64,000 nucleotides of DNA, from positions 62,001-126,000 of the forward strand of contig JBNKDG010000003.1 in assembly GCA_050288165.1 (NCBI GenBank), in the 5' to 3' direction. The notes beneath the pieces are model-generated. The model was not told the origin of the DNA. It saw nothing but the letters and a program-made list of their open reading frames with translations, and made no database searches. Positions 1 to 8,287 of this stretch are shown piece by piece (positions within the stretch are counted from its first letter, which is position 1; each line of letters starts with the position of its first letter). This stretch comes from JAPHTQ01 sp050288165. GTDB taxonomy: Bacteria; Pseudomonadota; Gammaproteobacteria; Thiohalomonadales; Thiohalomonadaceae. The position numbers and the translations under genes are program-made.

Positions 1-362
1 AAACCGTCGAGACGCTGGCCGTCGTAATTGATCATGGAGACCGACGCCGCCACCGCATCATCGAAGGCGTGGCGGGCATCGCCCTGAAGTTTTTCCGGCT
101 CAACCAGTTGGTGCAGTTCCACCTCCAGACCGGCAAGCCTTGCCAGTCGCGCCACCACATAACCATCGCCGCCGTTGTTACCGCCACCACAGAGTACGGC
201 GATACTACGCACCCGAGGCCAGCGCTTGCGCAACTGCTCGAAGACGGCCTGTCCCGCCGTGGTCATCAGTGAGTAACCCGCGATGCCGTAGTAGTCGATG
301 GCAAGGCGGTCGAGCTCGCGTACCTGCTCCGCGCGATAGAGATTATGGGGTAGTCCTTTCAT
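1..362 (-). CDS. nnr: NAD(P)H-hydrate epimerase domain protein, N-terminal part (cut by window edge)
   Basis: Reading the complement from the ATG at 362 gives a YjeF_N-type protein beginning MKGLPHNLYRAEQVRELD. It continues with GIAGYSLM and the glycine-rich loop GGGNNGGDGYVVARLA, typical of the epimerase that repairs hydrated NADH and NADPH. About 120 codons are visible before the window ends. In most gammaproteobacteria this domain is fused to a C-terminal ADP-dependent dehydratase; whether that holds here cannot be seen. It diverges from queG with only 18 bases between the starts, a common neighbourhood for these two genes, so their promoters must overlap or lie inside the opposite gene. 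The family call is firm; the full domain make-up is open. Confidence 0.9.
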   Translation of the reverse strand, partial: MKGLPHNLYRAEQVRELDRLAIDYYGIAGYSLMTTAGQAVFEQLRKRWPRVRSIAVLCGGGNNGGDGYVVARLARLAGLEVELHQLVEPEKLQGDARHAFDDAVAASVSMINYDGQRLDG

Positions 363-380
363 GGGCGTATCATAGCGGCT

Positions 381-1454
381 ATGTCGCAGACACAGAAACA
401 CTTTAACGCCACAAAACTGCTACAGCAGATCCGCAGTTGGAGCGAGCAACTGGGCTTTCAGCAGATCGGTATCAGCGGTATCGAACTGGGTGATGCAGAA
501 GCAGAATTAAACCGATGGCTGGCCAGCGGCTTTCATGGCGAAATGGATTACATGGCGCAACACGGGAGCAAACGCAGCCGACCCGATGAACTGGAACCGG
601 GTACCCTCAGTATAATCTGCGCCCGCATGGATTACCTGCCCGATTGCACCGAGGCGTGGTCAGTACTGAATAATCCACAACGGGGTTACGTCTCACGTTA
701 TGCCCTTGGCCGTGACTACCACAAACTGTTGCGCAAACGCTTACAGCAATTGGCCGATCACATCAGCAAAGAGATCGGTGACTTCGGTTACCGGGTCTTC
801 GTCGACAGCGCACCAGTGCTGGAGAAACCGCTCGCACAGCAAGCGGGACTTGGCTGGATCGGCAAACACAGCAATCTGATTCACAAGCAACAGGGGTCAT
901 GGTTTTTTCTCGGTGAGATCTACACCGATCTGGCACTTCCGGCCGACGAACCGGCATCCAATCACTGCGGCACCTGCCACGCCTGTATCGATGTCTGCCC
1001 TACCACCGCCATCGTGAAACCCTATGTGGTCGATGCACAGCGTTGTATCTCTTATCTCACCATCGAACATCCCGGTAGCATTCCCGAAACCCTACGCCCG
1101 TTGATCGGCAATCGCATCTACGGCTGTGACGACTGCCAACTGGTCTGCCCCTGGAACCGATTTGCCCGTTTCACGACCGAAGCCGACTTTCTGCCACGTC
1201 ACGGCCTTGATGCCCCAAGCCTGCTGGAACTATTCAACTGGGATGAGGAGACTTTCCTGCGTAACACCGAAGGCTCGGCAATACGGCGCATCGGCTACCA
1301 ACGCTGGCTACGCAACTGTGCTGTGGCACTGGGCAATGCCCCGCATCACGAGGAGATCATGTCAGCACTGCAAAGACATACCGAACACCCGTCGGAACTG
1401 GTGCGGGAACACGTACGCTGGGCGCTAGCACAACAACAGGCCAAACAGGATTAA
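381..1454 (+). CDS. queG: Epoxyqueuosine reductase QueG
   Basis: Catalyses the last step of queuosine formation in tRNA, reduction of epoxyqueuosine with a cobalamin and two [4Fe-4S] clusters, in the cytoplasm. The 357-residue length suits the family. The ferredoxin-like part carries CGTCHACIDVCP from residue 196 and, further on, CDDCQLVCPW, the two cluster motifs. The N-terminal half contains the family stretch around residues 115-160 (YALGRDYHKLLRKRL, then PVLEKPLAQQAGLGWIGKHS). The C-terminal 90 residues look like the HEAT-like tail of the family. It is followed after 3 bases by a PfkB kinase, so the two are probably cotranscribed. The start at 381 is the first in-frame ATG and leaves the family N-terminus complete. 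Confidence 0.96.
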   Translation: MSQTQKHFNATKLLQQIRSWSEQLGFQQIGISGIELGDAEAELNRWLASGFHGEMDYMAQHGSKRSRPDELEPGTLSIICARMDYLPDCTEAWSVLNNPQRGYVSRYALGRDYHKLLRKRLQQLADHISKEIGDFGYRVFVDSAPVLEKPLAQQAGLGWIGKHSNLIHKQQGSWFFLGEIYTDLALPADEPASNHCGTCHACIDVCPTTAIVKPYVVDAQRCISYLTIEHPGSIPETLRPLIGNRIYGCDDCQLVCPWNRFARFTTEADFLPRHGLDAPSLLELFNWDEETFLRNTEGSAIRRIGYQRWLRNCAVALGNAPHHEEIMSALQRHTEHPSELVREHVRWALAQQQAKQD

Positions 1455-1457
1455 GCC

Positions 1458-2336
1458 ATGGCGCGAATCTTAGTCATCGGTAACGCCACCCTTGATATCG
1501 TTAACAGTGTTGACAGCTATCCCCACGAAGATCAGGAAATCCGCGCCACGGAACAGCAGATTAGCCGCGGCGGCAATGCCGCCAACACCGCAGTGGTCCT
1601 GAGCCAGTTGGGTCATCAATGCAGTTGGGCCGGTAGCCTCGCCGATGAACCAGATGGCAATCTGATCCGTGAAGACCTGCTCATGCACAGTGTGCTGCTC
1701 GACCATGTCCACAGCGTCACCAATGGCAAGGTGCCTACCTCCTATATCGTGCTCAGCCGCGACACCGGCAGCCGTACCATCGTCCACTACCGCGACCTGC
1801 CGGAATACCCGGCAGAGGCCTTCGATGCAATTGACCTTAACAACTTCGACTGGCTGCACTTCGAGGGGCGCAATGTGACTGCCCTGAAATCCATGCTGGA
1901 ACGAAGCAAAACAGCAGCGCCACAGTTGCCAATATCTATCGAAGTGGAAAAGGAACGTCCGGGGATGGATGAACTCATGCCGTTTGCCGACCTGCTGCTC
2001 TTCTCCCGTGACTACGCCGAGCGTCAGGGGGCAATGGATGGTGCTGCCTTCCTGCGGCAGGTCGCGGCGACAGGTATACATGCCTTGCTCACCTGCACCT
2101 GGGGAGAGAACGGTGCCTTTGCGCAGGATCGCGATGGCCAGACATTTCAAACACCGGCCTATCGACCCGAACAGGTGATCGACACACTGGGCGCCGGTGA
2201 TGTCTTTAATGCAGGACTGATTGATCAGTTAGTCAGGGGTAAAACATTGGAATCTGCACTACAAGGCGCAGCACGGCTGGCAGGGTTGAAATGCAGTATA
2301 CGTGGATTACGTTTACCAGGGACGAAGGATTTATAA
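1458..2336 (+). CDS. PfkB/ribokinase-family sugar kinase
   Basis: A 292-residue kinase of the ribokinase (PfkB) fold, expected to phosphorylate a sugar or sugar-like hydroxyl with ATP. The N-terminal signature GGNAANTAVVLSQLG is near residue 37. The C-terminal signature DTLGAGDVFNAGLID, with the catalytic Asp in GAGD, is near residue 242. The overall look (early GGNAANTA, short length) is closest to ketohexokinase-type members, but substrate cannot be read from sequence. It starts 3 bases after queG and its stop overlaps the stop of the convergent GGDEF gene by 6 bases. Nothing around it names a sugar pathway. Confidence 0.88.
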   Translation: MARILVIGNATLDIVNSVDSYPHEDQEIRATEQQISRGGNAANTAVVLSQLGHQCSWAGSLADEPDGNLIREDLLMHSVLLDHVHSVTNGKVPTSYIVLSRDTGSRTIVHYRDLPEYPAEAFDAIDLNNFDWLHFEGRNVTALKSMLERSKTAAPQLPISIEVEKERPGMDELMPFADLLLFSRDYAERQGAMDGAAFLRQVAATGIHALLTCTWGENGAFAQDRDGQTFQTPAYRPEQVIDTLGAGDVFNAGLIDQLVRGKTLESALQGAARLAGLKCSIRGLRLPGTKDL

Positions 2337-3536
2337 CTTATCGGCAACTTCCGCATAGGAGTGAACCTGATCGCGGCCATGGTTCTTGCAGTAGTAGAGC
2401 GCCTTGTCTGCCTGCATCAACAGAGCATCCAGCACTTTCTGTGTATCTGATTCGGTATAACTCTCAACATCTGCGAGCCCGGCACTCATGGTGATATGCA
2501 GAATATTTCCGGTGTTCTCCCATACATGCTGTTTGATTCTTTCACAAATACGCTCCGCTACACGCATCGCGCCATCAAGGGGTGTGTTCGGCAGGGCCAG
2601 GACAAACTCCTCACCACCGAAGCGTGCCAGGATGTCTCCCTCACGGATCTGCTCCATTAATTCTTTTGCCACCTGACGCAATACCTGATCACCTATCGCG
2701 TGGCCATAGTTGTCATTCACCTCCTTGAACATATCCACGTCCATCAACATCACGCTGAAAGGCTCGTGTTTACGCACCGATCTGGCCAGGGCAGAACGTG
2801 CCTCGGGGAAAAAGAAGCGCCGATTATGTAGTTGTGTCAGGTCGTCGATCACCGAAAGCATTTCGTAACGATGCTTTAGCTCTTCGGCATCGCTCAGGGC
2901 CATCTGCAACTGGTGGGTACGCTCCTGCACCAGTTCATCCATCTGATGGATCAGGCGGTTATTGACCAGCAGCTGTCCGAGAATGTTGCAGAAGATACGC
3001 AACGTGCGTTCGTGTCCCTTGTCGAAATAGTTGGCATGGGGATGAGAAATGTTAAGTACACCCAGCACACCTTCTGAGCCGGCAATCGGCACGCTGATAA
3101 TGGAACCGACCACCGCCATATTGCCACTGTGTGCAGGAAGCTCGGTATGCGCCAGAAAGCGGCTATCCGAGGCACAATCCTTGCAATGCAATAACTCACC
3201 ACGTTGTGCCGCCAGACCGACAATCCCTTCTCCCAGACGAAATTGCGTTGATTGTGCGTACTGCCTACGCTCCTTGCCACGGGCAATGGAGATCAGGTCC
3301 TCCCAATCCATACCTGAAGCGATGGTCAGCGTCTCTTCGTGTAACAGATAAATGGAACAACGCTCCATATCCTGATTCTCGACCAGAACGGCCAGGGCAC
3401 GATCCAGCAGATCCTGATCACTACTGGATTTAATCACGATAGAGGAGAGCGCGCGCAGAGCGGAAAGCGAGTCGATTAACTTGAAATAGCTGCTATTTAA
3501 TCCCTGATAGGCTTCTACGAATGGTTTGGTATCCAT
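2331..3536 (-). CDS. GAF-GGDEF diguanylate cyclase
   Basis: A soluble 401-residue sensor enzyme predicted to make cyclic di-GMP. Residues about 30-190 form a GAF domain, which usually binds a small ligand. Then comes a short coiled stretch (LVQERTHQLQMALSDAEELKH), then a GGDEF domain from about residue 228. The active-site motif is GGEEF at 307-311, an allowed and active variant. The inhibitory RxxD site (REGD, 298-301) sits five residues upstream, so product feedback is expected. No transmembrane segment is visible. It lies 5 bases downstream of the HDOD gene and is probably in the same transcript, suggesting a c-di-GMP signalling unit. Confidence 0.93.
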   Translation of the reverse strand: MDTKPFVEAYQGLNSSYFKLIDSLSALRALSSIVIKSSSDQDLLDRALAVLVENQDMERCSIYLLHEETLTIASGMDWEDLISIARGKERRQYAQSTQFRLGEGIVGLAAQRGELLHCKDCASDSRFLAHTELPAHSGNMAVVGSIISVPIAGSEGVLGVLNISHPHANYFDKGHERTLRIFCNILGQLLVNNRLIHQMDELVQERTHQLQMALSDAEELKHRYEMLSVIDDLTQLHNRRFFFPEARSALARSVRKHEPFSVMLMDVDMFKEVNDNYGHAIGDQVLRQVAKELMEQIREGDILARFGGEEFVLALPNTPLDGAMRVAERICERIKQHVWENTGNILHITMSAGLADVESYTESDTQKVLDALLMQADKALYYCKNHGRDQVHSYAEVADKL

Positions 3537-3541
3537 ACCGA

Positions 3542-4426
3542 CTATCTCTTGGCAAATTCTCGCGCCAACATGCGCAAGTCATCCAGCTGTGTGATGATCC
3601 TTTCCACCTCGGTCGTCGCCCTTGCGACGTCCACGCCGAACGCAGTCAATTCAGCAACCTCAGGACGTCCCACCTCTTCATTATCGGATAATACGGATGC
3701 CGCCCATCGGGTCGAGAAATTGATCAACGAAACCAGGGCACGCTCCTTATCCTGATAGTCGCTATTCAGATAATTCTCCATCACCAGCACTATCTTCTCT
3801 GGCAAATGCCATTTGCGTCCCAGCCAGGCACCCACCTCAACATGATCGACCTGCAATGCATTTCGTTCATCCTGAATCAGTTCAACTGAACTACAACAGC
3901 CGTGACTTTTGCCGATAATCGCATTCATTTCGTCGGGATAGAGGTGTATCAGCACCAATAGGCCAAAAGAGTGCAACAAGCCGGCAAGATAAGCATCACC
4001 CGGTGTAATTCTTGGCGCTGTCATCACCAGAGGTGCCAACTCATGTGCCACTGTTGCCGTGATCACACTTTCCAGCCAGAACGTAGCCAGTGGGAATAGC
4101 GGACATCTGTCAGTGCTGAATGGACCGCTGAGCACAATGCCCAGAGCCAGATTTTTCGCCATATCGACACCCAGCACCTGAAAGATAGCCTCTTCGGCAC
4201 TGGCAACAGGTTCTGCGGGTGAATAGAAAGCAGAGTTGGCGACGCCTATGATACGTGCCAACAGCGCGGGGTCTTTTTCGATGATTTGTGCCAGTCGCTC
4301 AATGGCAACATCGCTGTCACTACAGGCCTCCAGGAACTGACGAACGACCAGTGACATGGCAGGCAATGACTTGAGTTTCTGTACTTCAAGCCTGGTTTCC
4401 AGGGCAGTGTGACTAACAGACTCCAT
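3542..4426 (-). CDS. HDOD domain signalling protein
   Basis: A 294-residue protein that reads as an HDOD domain, the non-catalytic relative of HD phosphohydrolases. Typical stretches are LPAMSLVVRQFLEA, IIEKDPALLARIIGVANSAF, an AYLAGLLHSFGLLVL helix in place of the HD metal site, and DHVEVGAWLGRKWHLPEKIV. HDOD proteins are generally regulatory, often linked to c-di-GMP output, motility or biofilm control, but the role of this one is unknown. It stands between a small flagellar-type protein and the GAF-GGDEF cyclase on the same strand with tight spacing, which supports a signalling role (inference). Confidence 0.9.
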   Translation of the reverse strand: MESVSHTALETRLEVQKLKSLPAMSLVVRQFLEACSDSDVAIERLAQIIEKDPALLARIIGVANSAFYSPAEPVASAEEAIFQVLGVDMAKNLALGIVLSGPFSTDRCPLFPLATFWLESVITATVAHELAPLVMTAPRITPGDAYLAGLLHSFGLLVLIHLYPDEMNAIIGKSHGCCSSVELIQDERNALQVDHVEVGAWLGRKWHLPEKIVLVMENYLNSDYQDKERALVSLINFSTRWAASVLSDNEEVGRPEVAELTAFGVDVARATTEVERIITQLDDLRMLAREFAKR

Positions 4427-4456
4427 TAAGTTTATTTCGCTATAGGGAACAGGTGG

Positions 4457-4693
4457 TCAGGCTTTCTCATCCAGCAGGGTTCCCAACACCTCATCCATGG
4501 TTTTTATCATGGCGACGTTGGCTTCGACCTGTTGCTGGCTCAGTTTGCTCTTGACCAGGGGAACAGCCACATCGGCGCCATCCCCTTTTGAGGCCTGAGC
4601 GACTTCGGCAGCATTGCGCTCCAGATCCTCAAGACCGCGCTTGACGCCATTGACTGCTGTACCCATTGCGTTAGTTATTTCCATCGCCATCAC
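4457..4693 (-). CDS. Small protein with flagellar rod/hook-type C-terminal motif
   Basis: A protein of up to 78 residues; the start may be the GTG at 4693 or the ATGs at 4690 or 4684, and none has a clear ribosome site. The N-terminal half is a predicted amphipathic helix (AVNGVKRGLEDLERNAAEVA). The C-terminal half (QQQVEANVAMIKTMDEVLG followed by TLLDEKA) closely resembles the C-terminal helix that closes flagellar rod and hook proteins, where Asn or Val anchors are followed by LG.LLD. It contains nothing else. Similar short proteins occur near motility and c-di-GMP genes. It lies 30 bases upstream of the HDOD gene on the same strand. A structural role in a flagellum is not shown. Confidence 0.65.
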   Translation of the reverse strand: MMAMEITNAMGTAVNGVKRGLEDLERNAAEVAQASKGDGADVAVPLVKSKLSQQQVEANVAMIKTMDEVLGTLLDEKA

Positions 4694-4755
4694 ACATTGT
4701 TAGAACGCTTCTAAAAAATATAGTCCTGATAGTCAGGTAATAAAAGCAGAAACTG

Positions 4756-5379
4756 TCACTCTCCTGTCCATATCTCGCGCAAACGCTCACGATGCATTGC
4801 CAACCAATAAGCAGCCATAATCGGGATAGCCGTATTGAGCCGACCATCGAGACAGGCTTGCCAGAACTCAGTATAGGATACCACGGTAGCGAGGATATCC
4901 TCGCCCTCCTCATCCAGACCATGTACGCCGCCGATACCGCTGCTGTCTACCCGACCACAGTAGAGGCTCATTCGCTCGGACGAGCTTCCCGGACTGACCA
5001 GATAGTCACAGATCAGCTCCATTTCATGCACGACACACCCGGCTTCCTCTATCGCCTCACGCCGAACCACCTCCTCAGGGGTTTCACCGGGTCCGATCAT
5101 GCCTGCTACGATCTCCGTCAACCACGGTCCCTCGGGATCGCGTAGTGCGCCGATGCGGAACTGCTCGAGCAGAACGACCTCATCACGAACCGGATCATAA
5201 GGCAGTAGCGCCGCCGCGTGGCCGCGCTCCAGCAGTTCGCGACTGATAACAGGACTCATCCCTCCGTCATACAGACGATGTCGCAGGCGATATTTTTCCA
5301 GACGGAAAAACCCCTGGTAGCATTCAAGTTCTTCAACAATCTCCACATCTGGATTGGCCGGGCCGCGTACTCTATTCAT
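4756..5379 (-). CDS. nudF: ADP-ribose pyrophosphatase NudF (Nudix)
   Basis: A 207-residue Nudix hydrolase expected to split ADP-ribose into AMP and ribose 5-phosphate. The Nudix box reads GPGETPEEVVRREAIEEAGC, matching G-x5-E-x7-RE-x2-EE-x-G. The region before it (LLPYDPVRDEVVLLEQFRIG) and the stretch VSPGSSSERMSLYCGRVD after it are those of the NudF group rather than MutT. It diverges from mobA. The start ATG at 5379 gives the expected N-terminus for the group (VEIVEELECYQGFFRLEKY). Confidence 0.93.
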   Translation of the reverse strand: MNRVRGPANPDVEIVEELECYQGFFRLEKYRLRHRLYDGGMSPVISRELLERGHAAALLPYDPVRDEVVLLEQFRIGALRDPEGPWLTEIVAGMIGPGETPEEVVRREAIEEAGCVVHEMELICDYLVSPGSSSERMSLYCGRVDSSGIGGVHGLDEEGEDILATVVSYTEFWQACLDGRLNTAIPIMAAYWLAMHRERLREIWTGE

Positions 5380-5408
5380 CGGTTGTTACCTTTATGCGCA
5401 GCGGAGAT

Positions 5409-5437
5409 ATGTCACCTTCCCCCGCTGTGGTTATAAT
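5409..5437 (+). promoter_or_regulatory. Candidate sigma-70 promoter for mobA
   Basis: A perfect TATAAT (-10) at 5432-5437 with ATGTCA (-35, 4 of 6 matches to TTGACA) at 5409-5414 and a 17-base spacer. It lies 33 bases upstream of the mobA ATG. Read from sequence only. Confidence 0.5.
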
Positions 5438-5469
5438 CTGCCCACAACTCCCTAACTGAACAGACAATA

Positions 5470-6069
5470 ATGCAGCAAGGCCAAAACACCAACTGTGATG
5501 TAACTGTCGTGATCCTGGCCGGTGGCGGCAGTCGCCGTATGCAGGGTAGAGACAAAGGGTTACTCCCTTTGCACGGTAAGCCGATGATTCGTCATCTCAT
5601 CGAGCGGCTCGCCCCACAAACAGAGCACCTGCTGATCAACTGTAATAACAACTGTGATAGCTATAGTGATTTTGGCCTGCCGTTACAGGCGGATACATTG
5701 CCGGGAGGATTAGGCCCGCTGGCCGGACTGCTTGCCGCAATGGAATCCACTGACAGTGACTATATATTGAGTGTCCCCTGCGATACCCCTTACCTGCCAG
5801 TGGACCTGTTGGCACGCATGTGTCACGCCATGCAACAAAACCGGGCTGAGGTTTGCACGGTCACTGACGGGGAGAGAACGCACCCGGTAATTCTACTGGT
5901 TTCGCGCCAGCGCAAGGGCGACCTCCGCCAATATCTCTCCAATGGCGGACGTAAGGTGCTCGACTGGTACGAAAGTCAAAACCATTGCATCGCCGATTTT
6001 TCCGATCAAGCCGATGCCTTTGCCAACATCAACACCCCGGAACAGCTACAGTTGGCTGAATCGACCTGA
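5470..6069 (+). CDS. mobA: Molybdenum cofactor guanylyltransferase MobA
   Basis: Transfers GMP to molybdopterin to make the MGD form of the cofactor used by DMSO-reductase-family enzymes such as nitrate reductase or formate dehydrogenase. The 199 residues begin with VTVVILAGGGSRRMQGRDKG, the nucleotide-binding loop of the family. Later come LPGGLGPLAGLLAAM and the metal-binding VPCDTPYLPVDL. It sits 82 bases upstream of moeA on the same strand, and the pair supports Mo-enzyme biosynthesis. No Mo enzyme is in this window. Confidence 0.95.
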   Translation: MQQGQNTNCDVTVVILAGGGSRRMQGRDKGLLPLHGKPMIRHLIERLAPQTEHLLINCNNNCDSYSDFGLPLQADTLPGGLGPLAGLLAAMESTDSDYILSVPCDTPYLPVDLLARMCHAMQQNRAEVCTVTDGERTHPVILLVSRQRKGDLRQYLSNGGRKVLDWYESQNHCIADFSDQADAFANINTPEQLQLAEST

Positions 6070-6151
6070 CTCAGGGTTGTTTCAGACCATACTGCCCATA
6101 TCTGAGTGACTGGCAACCGTAAGTGGTGCTTAAGATGAATTCAGGTACGCA

Positions 6152-7399
6152 ATGAAAACGATAGACAACAGCATGCACAACGATAATTCGTTACTCAGTG
6201 TCGAGCAGGCACTGCAACATATCCATAGCGCCCTTGCGCCGATTGAAGAGGATGAAACCTGTTCGATTATGGATGCCTGGCAGCGAATCGCCGCCGCCCC
6301 GGTGATTTCTCCGCTCAATGTCCCACCACACGCCAATTCGGCGATGGATGGCTATGCCCTTATGGCTGTGGATCTGCCTTCCAGCGGCAACAAGACACTA
6401 AGTGTGGTAGGCGAGGCCTTCGCTGGTATTCCCTTTAGCGGAACGCTTAAACCCGGTGAAGCCATTCGGATCATGACCGGTGCGGTCATCCCTAACGGTG
6501 CTGATACCGTGTTGATGCAGGAAAAGGTAGAGCGCCACGGCGATACGATTACCGTACAGGCCGGACATAAAGCCGGGGAGAATGTCCGTCATCCTGGCGA
6601 AGACATCAGCAAGGGAGCGCAGGTAGTTATCCCCGGCAAAAAGATTGGCGCTGCGGAGATGGGTTTACTCGCATCGCTGGGTATCGGCGAGCTCAGCGTA
6701 AAACGAAGGCTGCGTGTTGCCACATTTTCCACCGGTGACGAACTCTGCTCTATCGGTGAAGAACCCCGGGAAGGACAGATATACGACAGTAATCGCTACA
6801 GTCTGGCAGGCATGTTACGTGCGCTGAATGTCGAACATATCGACATGGGTGTCATCCGTGACGATCAAACAGCCATCAGGAATGCCTTTGAACAGGCTGC
6901 ATCTACCTCGGATGTGGTAATCAGTAGTGGTGGTGTCTCCGTTGGCGATGCCGATTATGTCAAACAGATCATCGACAGCCTGGGACAGGTTGAATTCTGG
7001 AAGATACGTATGAAACCCGGTAAGCCGCTGGCATTTGGGCGATTGGGTAACGCGGTATTTTTCGGTTTACCGGGTAATCCAGTATCCGTCATGGCGACCT
7101 TTTACGAAATCGTCCAACCCTCACTGCGTTTCCTGCAGGGTGAAAAGTGTGACAAACCGTTACAAGTCAGGGTGAAGTGCCTTGATCGACTCAAAAGCCC
7201 TGCGCGCATGGATTTCCAACGCGGTATCCTCGACTACGATGAACAGGGTGAACTGGTGGTACGCAGTACCGGCGAACAAGGCTCTCACGTCCTTAGCTCA
7301 ATGAGCAGGGCCAACTGCTTTATCCTGTTGCCGGATGAGTGTCGAGTGGTAGAGCCGGGAGAATGGGTGACCGTGCAACCCTTTAAAGGGTTGCTGTAA
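6152..7399 (+). CDS. moeA: Molybdopterin molybdenumtransferase MoeA
   Basis: Inserts molybdate into adenylylated molybdopterin. The 415-residue protein shows the four-domain MoeA layout: PPHANSAMDGYALMA near residue 54, the GEAIRIMTGAVIPNGADTV block, the MPT-binding core with FSTGDEL and SSGGVSVGDADYVKQII, and the C-terminal GLPGNPVSVMATFYE followed by a beta-barrel domain. The start at 6152 is the first ATG; a second, MHNDNS, lies 7 codons in. It follows mobA and ends just before a strong bidirectional terminator shared with the convergent histone-like gene. Confidence 0.95.
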   Translation: MKTIDNSMHNDNSLLSVEQALQHIHSALAPIEEDETCSIMDAWQRIAAAPVISPLNVPPHANSAMDGYALMAVDLPSSGNKTLSVVGEAFAGIPFSGTLKPGEAIRIMTGAVIPNGADTVLMQEKVERHGDTITVQAGHKAGENVRHPGEDISKGAQVVIPGKKIGAAEMGLLASLGIGELSVKRRLRVATFSTGDELCSIGEEPREGQIYDSNRYSLAGMLRALNVEHIDMGVIRDDQTAIRNAFEQAASTSDVVISSGGVSVGDADYVKQIIDSLGQVEFWKIRMKPGKPLAFGRLGNAVFFGLPGNPVSVMATFYEIVQPSLRFLQGEKCDKPLQVRVKCLDRLKSPARMDFQRGILDYDEQGELVVRSTGEQGSHVLSSMSRANCFILLPDECRVVEPGEWVTVQPFKGLL

Positions 7400-7428
7400 C
7401 AAGATCCGCGTATAGTAGTTCCGATAAA

Positions 7429-7460
7429 AAAGGCCGACATCTGTCGGCCTTTCTTTTTTT
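7429..7460. terminator. Bidirectional Rho-independent terminator, moeA / histone-like gene
   Basis: A perfect 11-bp stem, 7429-7439 with 7442-7452, followed by a T-rich run to 7460 on the plus strand and flanked by an A-run (7426-7431) that becomes a T-run on the minus strand. It serves both convergent genes. Confidence 0.9.
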
Positions 7461-7475
7461 CTGCCAGGTCAGCGA

Positions 7476-7979
7476 TTAAGCACGCTTGACACGACGCTTG
7501 GCACGACGCTTCTTCTTCGGCGCAGCGCGCTTCTTGTCGGCCTTGGCTTCTTTCTTCTCCGCAGCCGCAACGGCCTTGGCCAGGCCACGATCATAGACTT
7601 TCTGCTGAGCAGCATCGAACTTGGCCAGTGCAGCGGCAAGTGCCGCAGCCATTTTCTGCTCATACTTGGCACTTACAAGAACCAGCTTGGCAGCTTTCAA
7701 CGCTGCTGCTTTCTTGGCTACTGCATTTCTGGCTGCAGCAGTTTTGCTGGTTTTTGCCTTCTTGCGAGCAGCTGACAGTGCATCGGCCGCTTTCTTGGCA
7801 CTGGCTTCTGCTTTAGCTACCACAGCAGCGGCTTTTTCACTACGCTTGGCAGCCGCTTTGAAGGTGTTGTTCTTGGTAGGATCCAGTTTGACTGCAGCTT
7901 TACGTGCAGCCGGACGACCACGACGAGCTGTTTTCTTGACAGCGCGTTTTTTGGTTGCAGCTTTCTTTACTCTTGCCAT
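7476..7979 (-). CDS. Histone H1-like Lys/Ala-rich DNA-binding protein
   Basis: A 167-residue, very basic protein made almost entirely of Ala and Lys with some Arg. It has a basic start (MARVKKAATKKRAVKKTARR), a helical central part rich in AAAL and KAEAS blocks, and a basic C-terminus (KKRAAPKKKRRAKRRVKRA). Such proteins bind DNA without strong sequence preference and act as nucleoid proteins; the AlgP protein of Pseudomonas and bacterial H1 homologues are known cases. A very good ribosome site (AGGAAGGAG) precedes the ATG and a TATAAT lies 55-60 bases upstream, suggesting high expression. It stands alone between a terminator and the divergent lon. Confidence 0.88.
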   Translation of the reverse strand: MARVKKAATKKRAVKKTARRGRPAARKAAVKLDPTKNNTFKAAAKRSEKAAAVVAKAEASAKKAADALSAARKKAKTSKTAAARNAVAKKAAALKAAKLVLVSAKYEQKMAAALAAALAKFDAAQQKVYDRGLAKAVAAAEKKEAKADKKRAAPKKKRRAKRRVKRA

Positions 7980-8287
7980 GTGTACCGCTCCTTCCTAGTT
8001 TTACAGTGATAAACAAAAACGTTTGTCGAACGAATTATAAACATACTTTCAAGATTTTTAAAAAAAATAGCTTGTTTTTTTGCAAAATAAAGGTGTTTTT
8101 ATAACAACAAGCAAAAAAATTCCGCCAATTACCCTGTTTTCATCTTCAATTAGTCGTCACTCAGCGCTAGTGACTATGTAATATCACCTTCAGCAGACTA
8201 CTTTTCATTAAAACGATTTCAGATAAAATTCACCAAAACGGCATTTACTAGCCGATAGACCAAAGCAAAATCATATGAGGGCAGGCA
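7980..8287. other. AT-rich divergent intergenic region, histone-like gene / lon
   Basis: About 308 bases, markedly richer in A and T than its surroundings, with several A or T runs (8058-8120) that suggest bent DNA. An inverted repeat, GTCACT at 8156-8161 and AGTGAC at 8169-8174, lies about 115 bases before lon and could be an operator. No RNA gene was recognised. Confidence 0.6.
8034..8039 (-). promoter_or_regulatory. -10 element for the histone-like gene
   Basis: The complement reads a perfect TATAAT 55-60 bases before the ATG at 7979. No good -35 is present at the usual distance. The ribosome site AGGAAGGAG lies about 9 bases before the ATG. Confidence 0.45.

Noticed and set aside
6070..6151. 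Molybdenum cofactor riboswitch before moeA
   Set aside because: The 82-base gap is too short and shows none of the expected paired elements.
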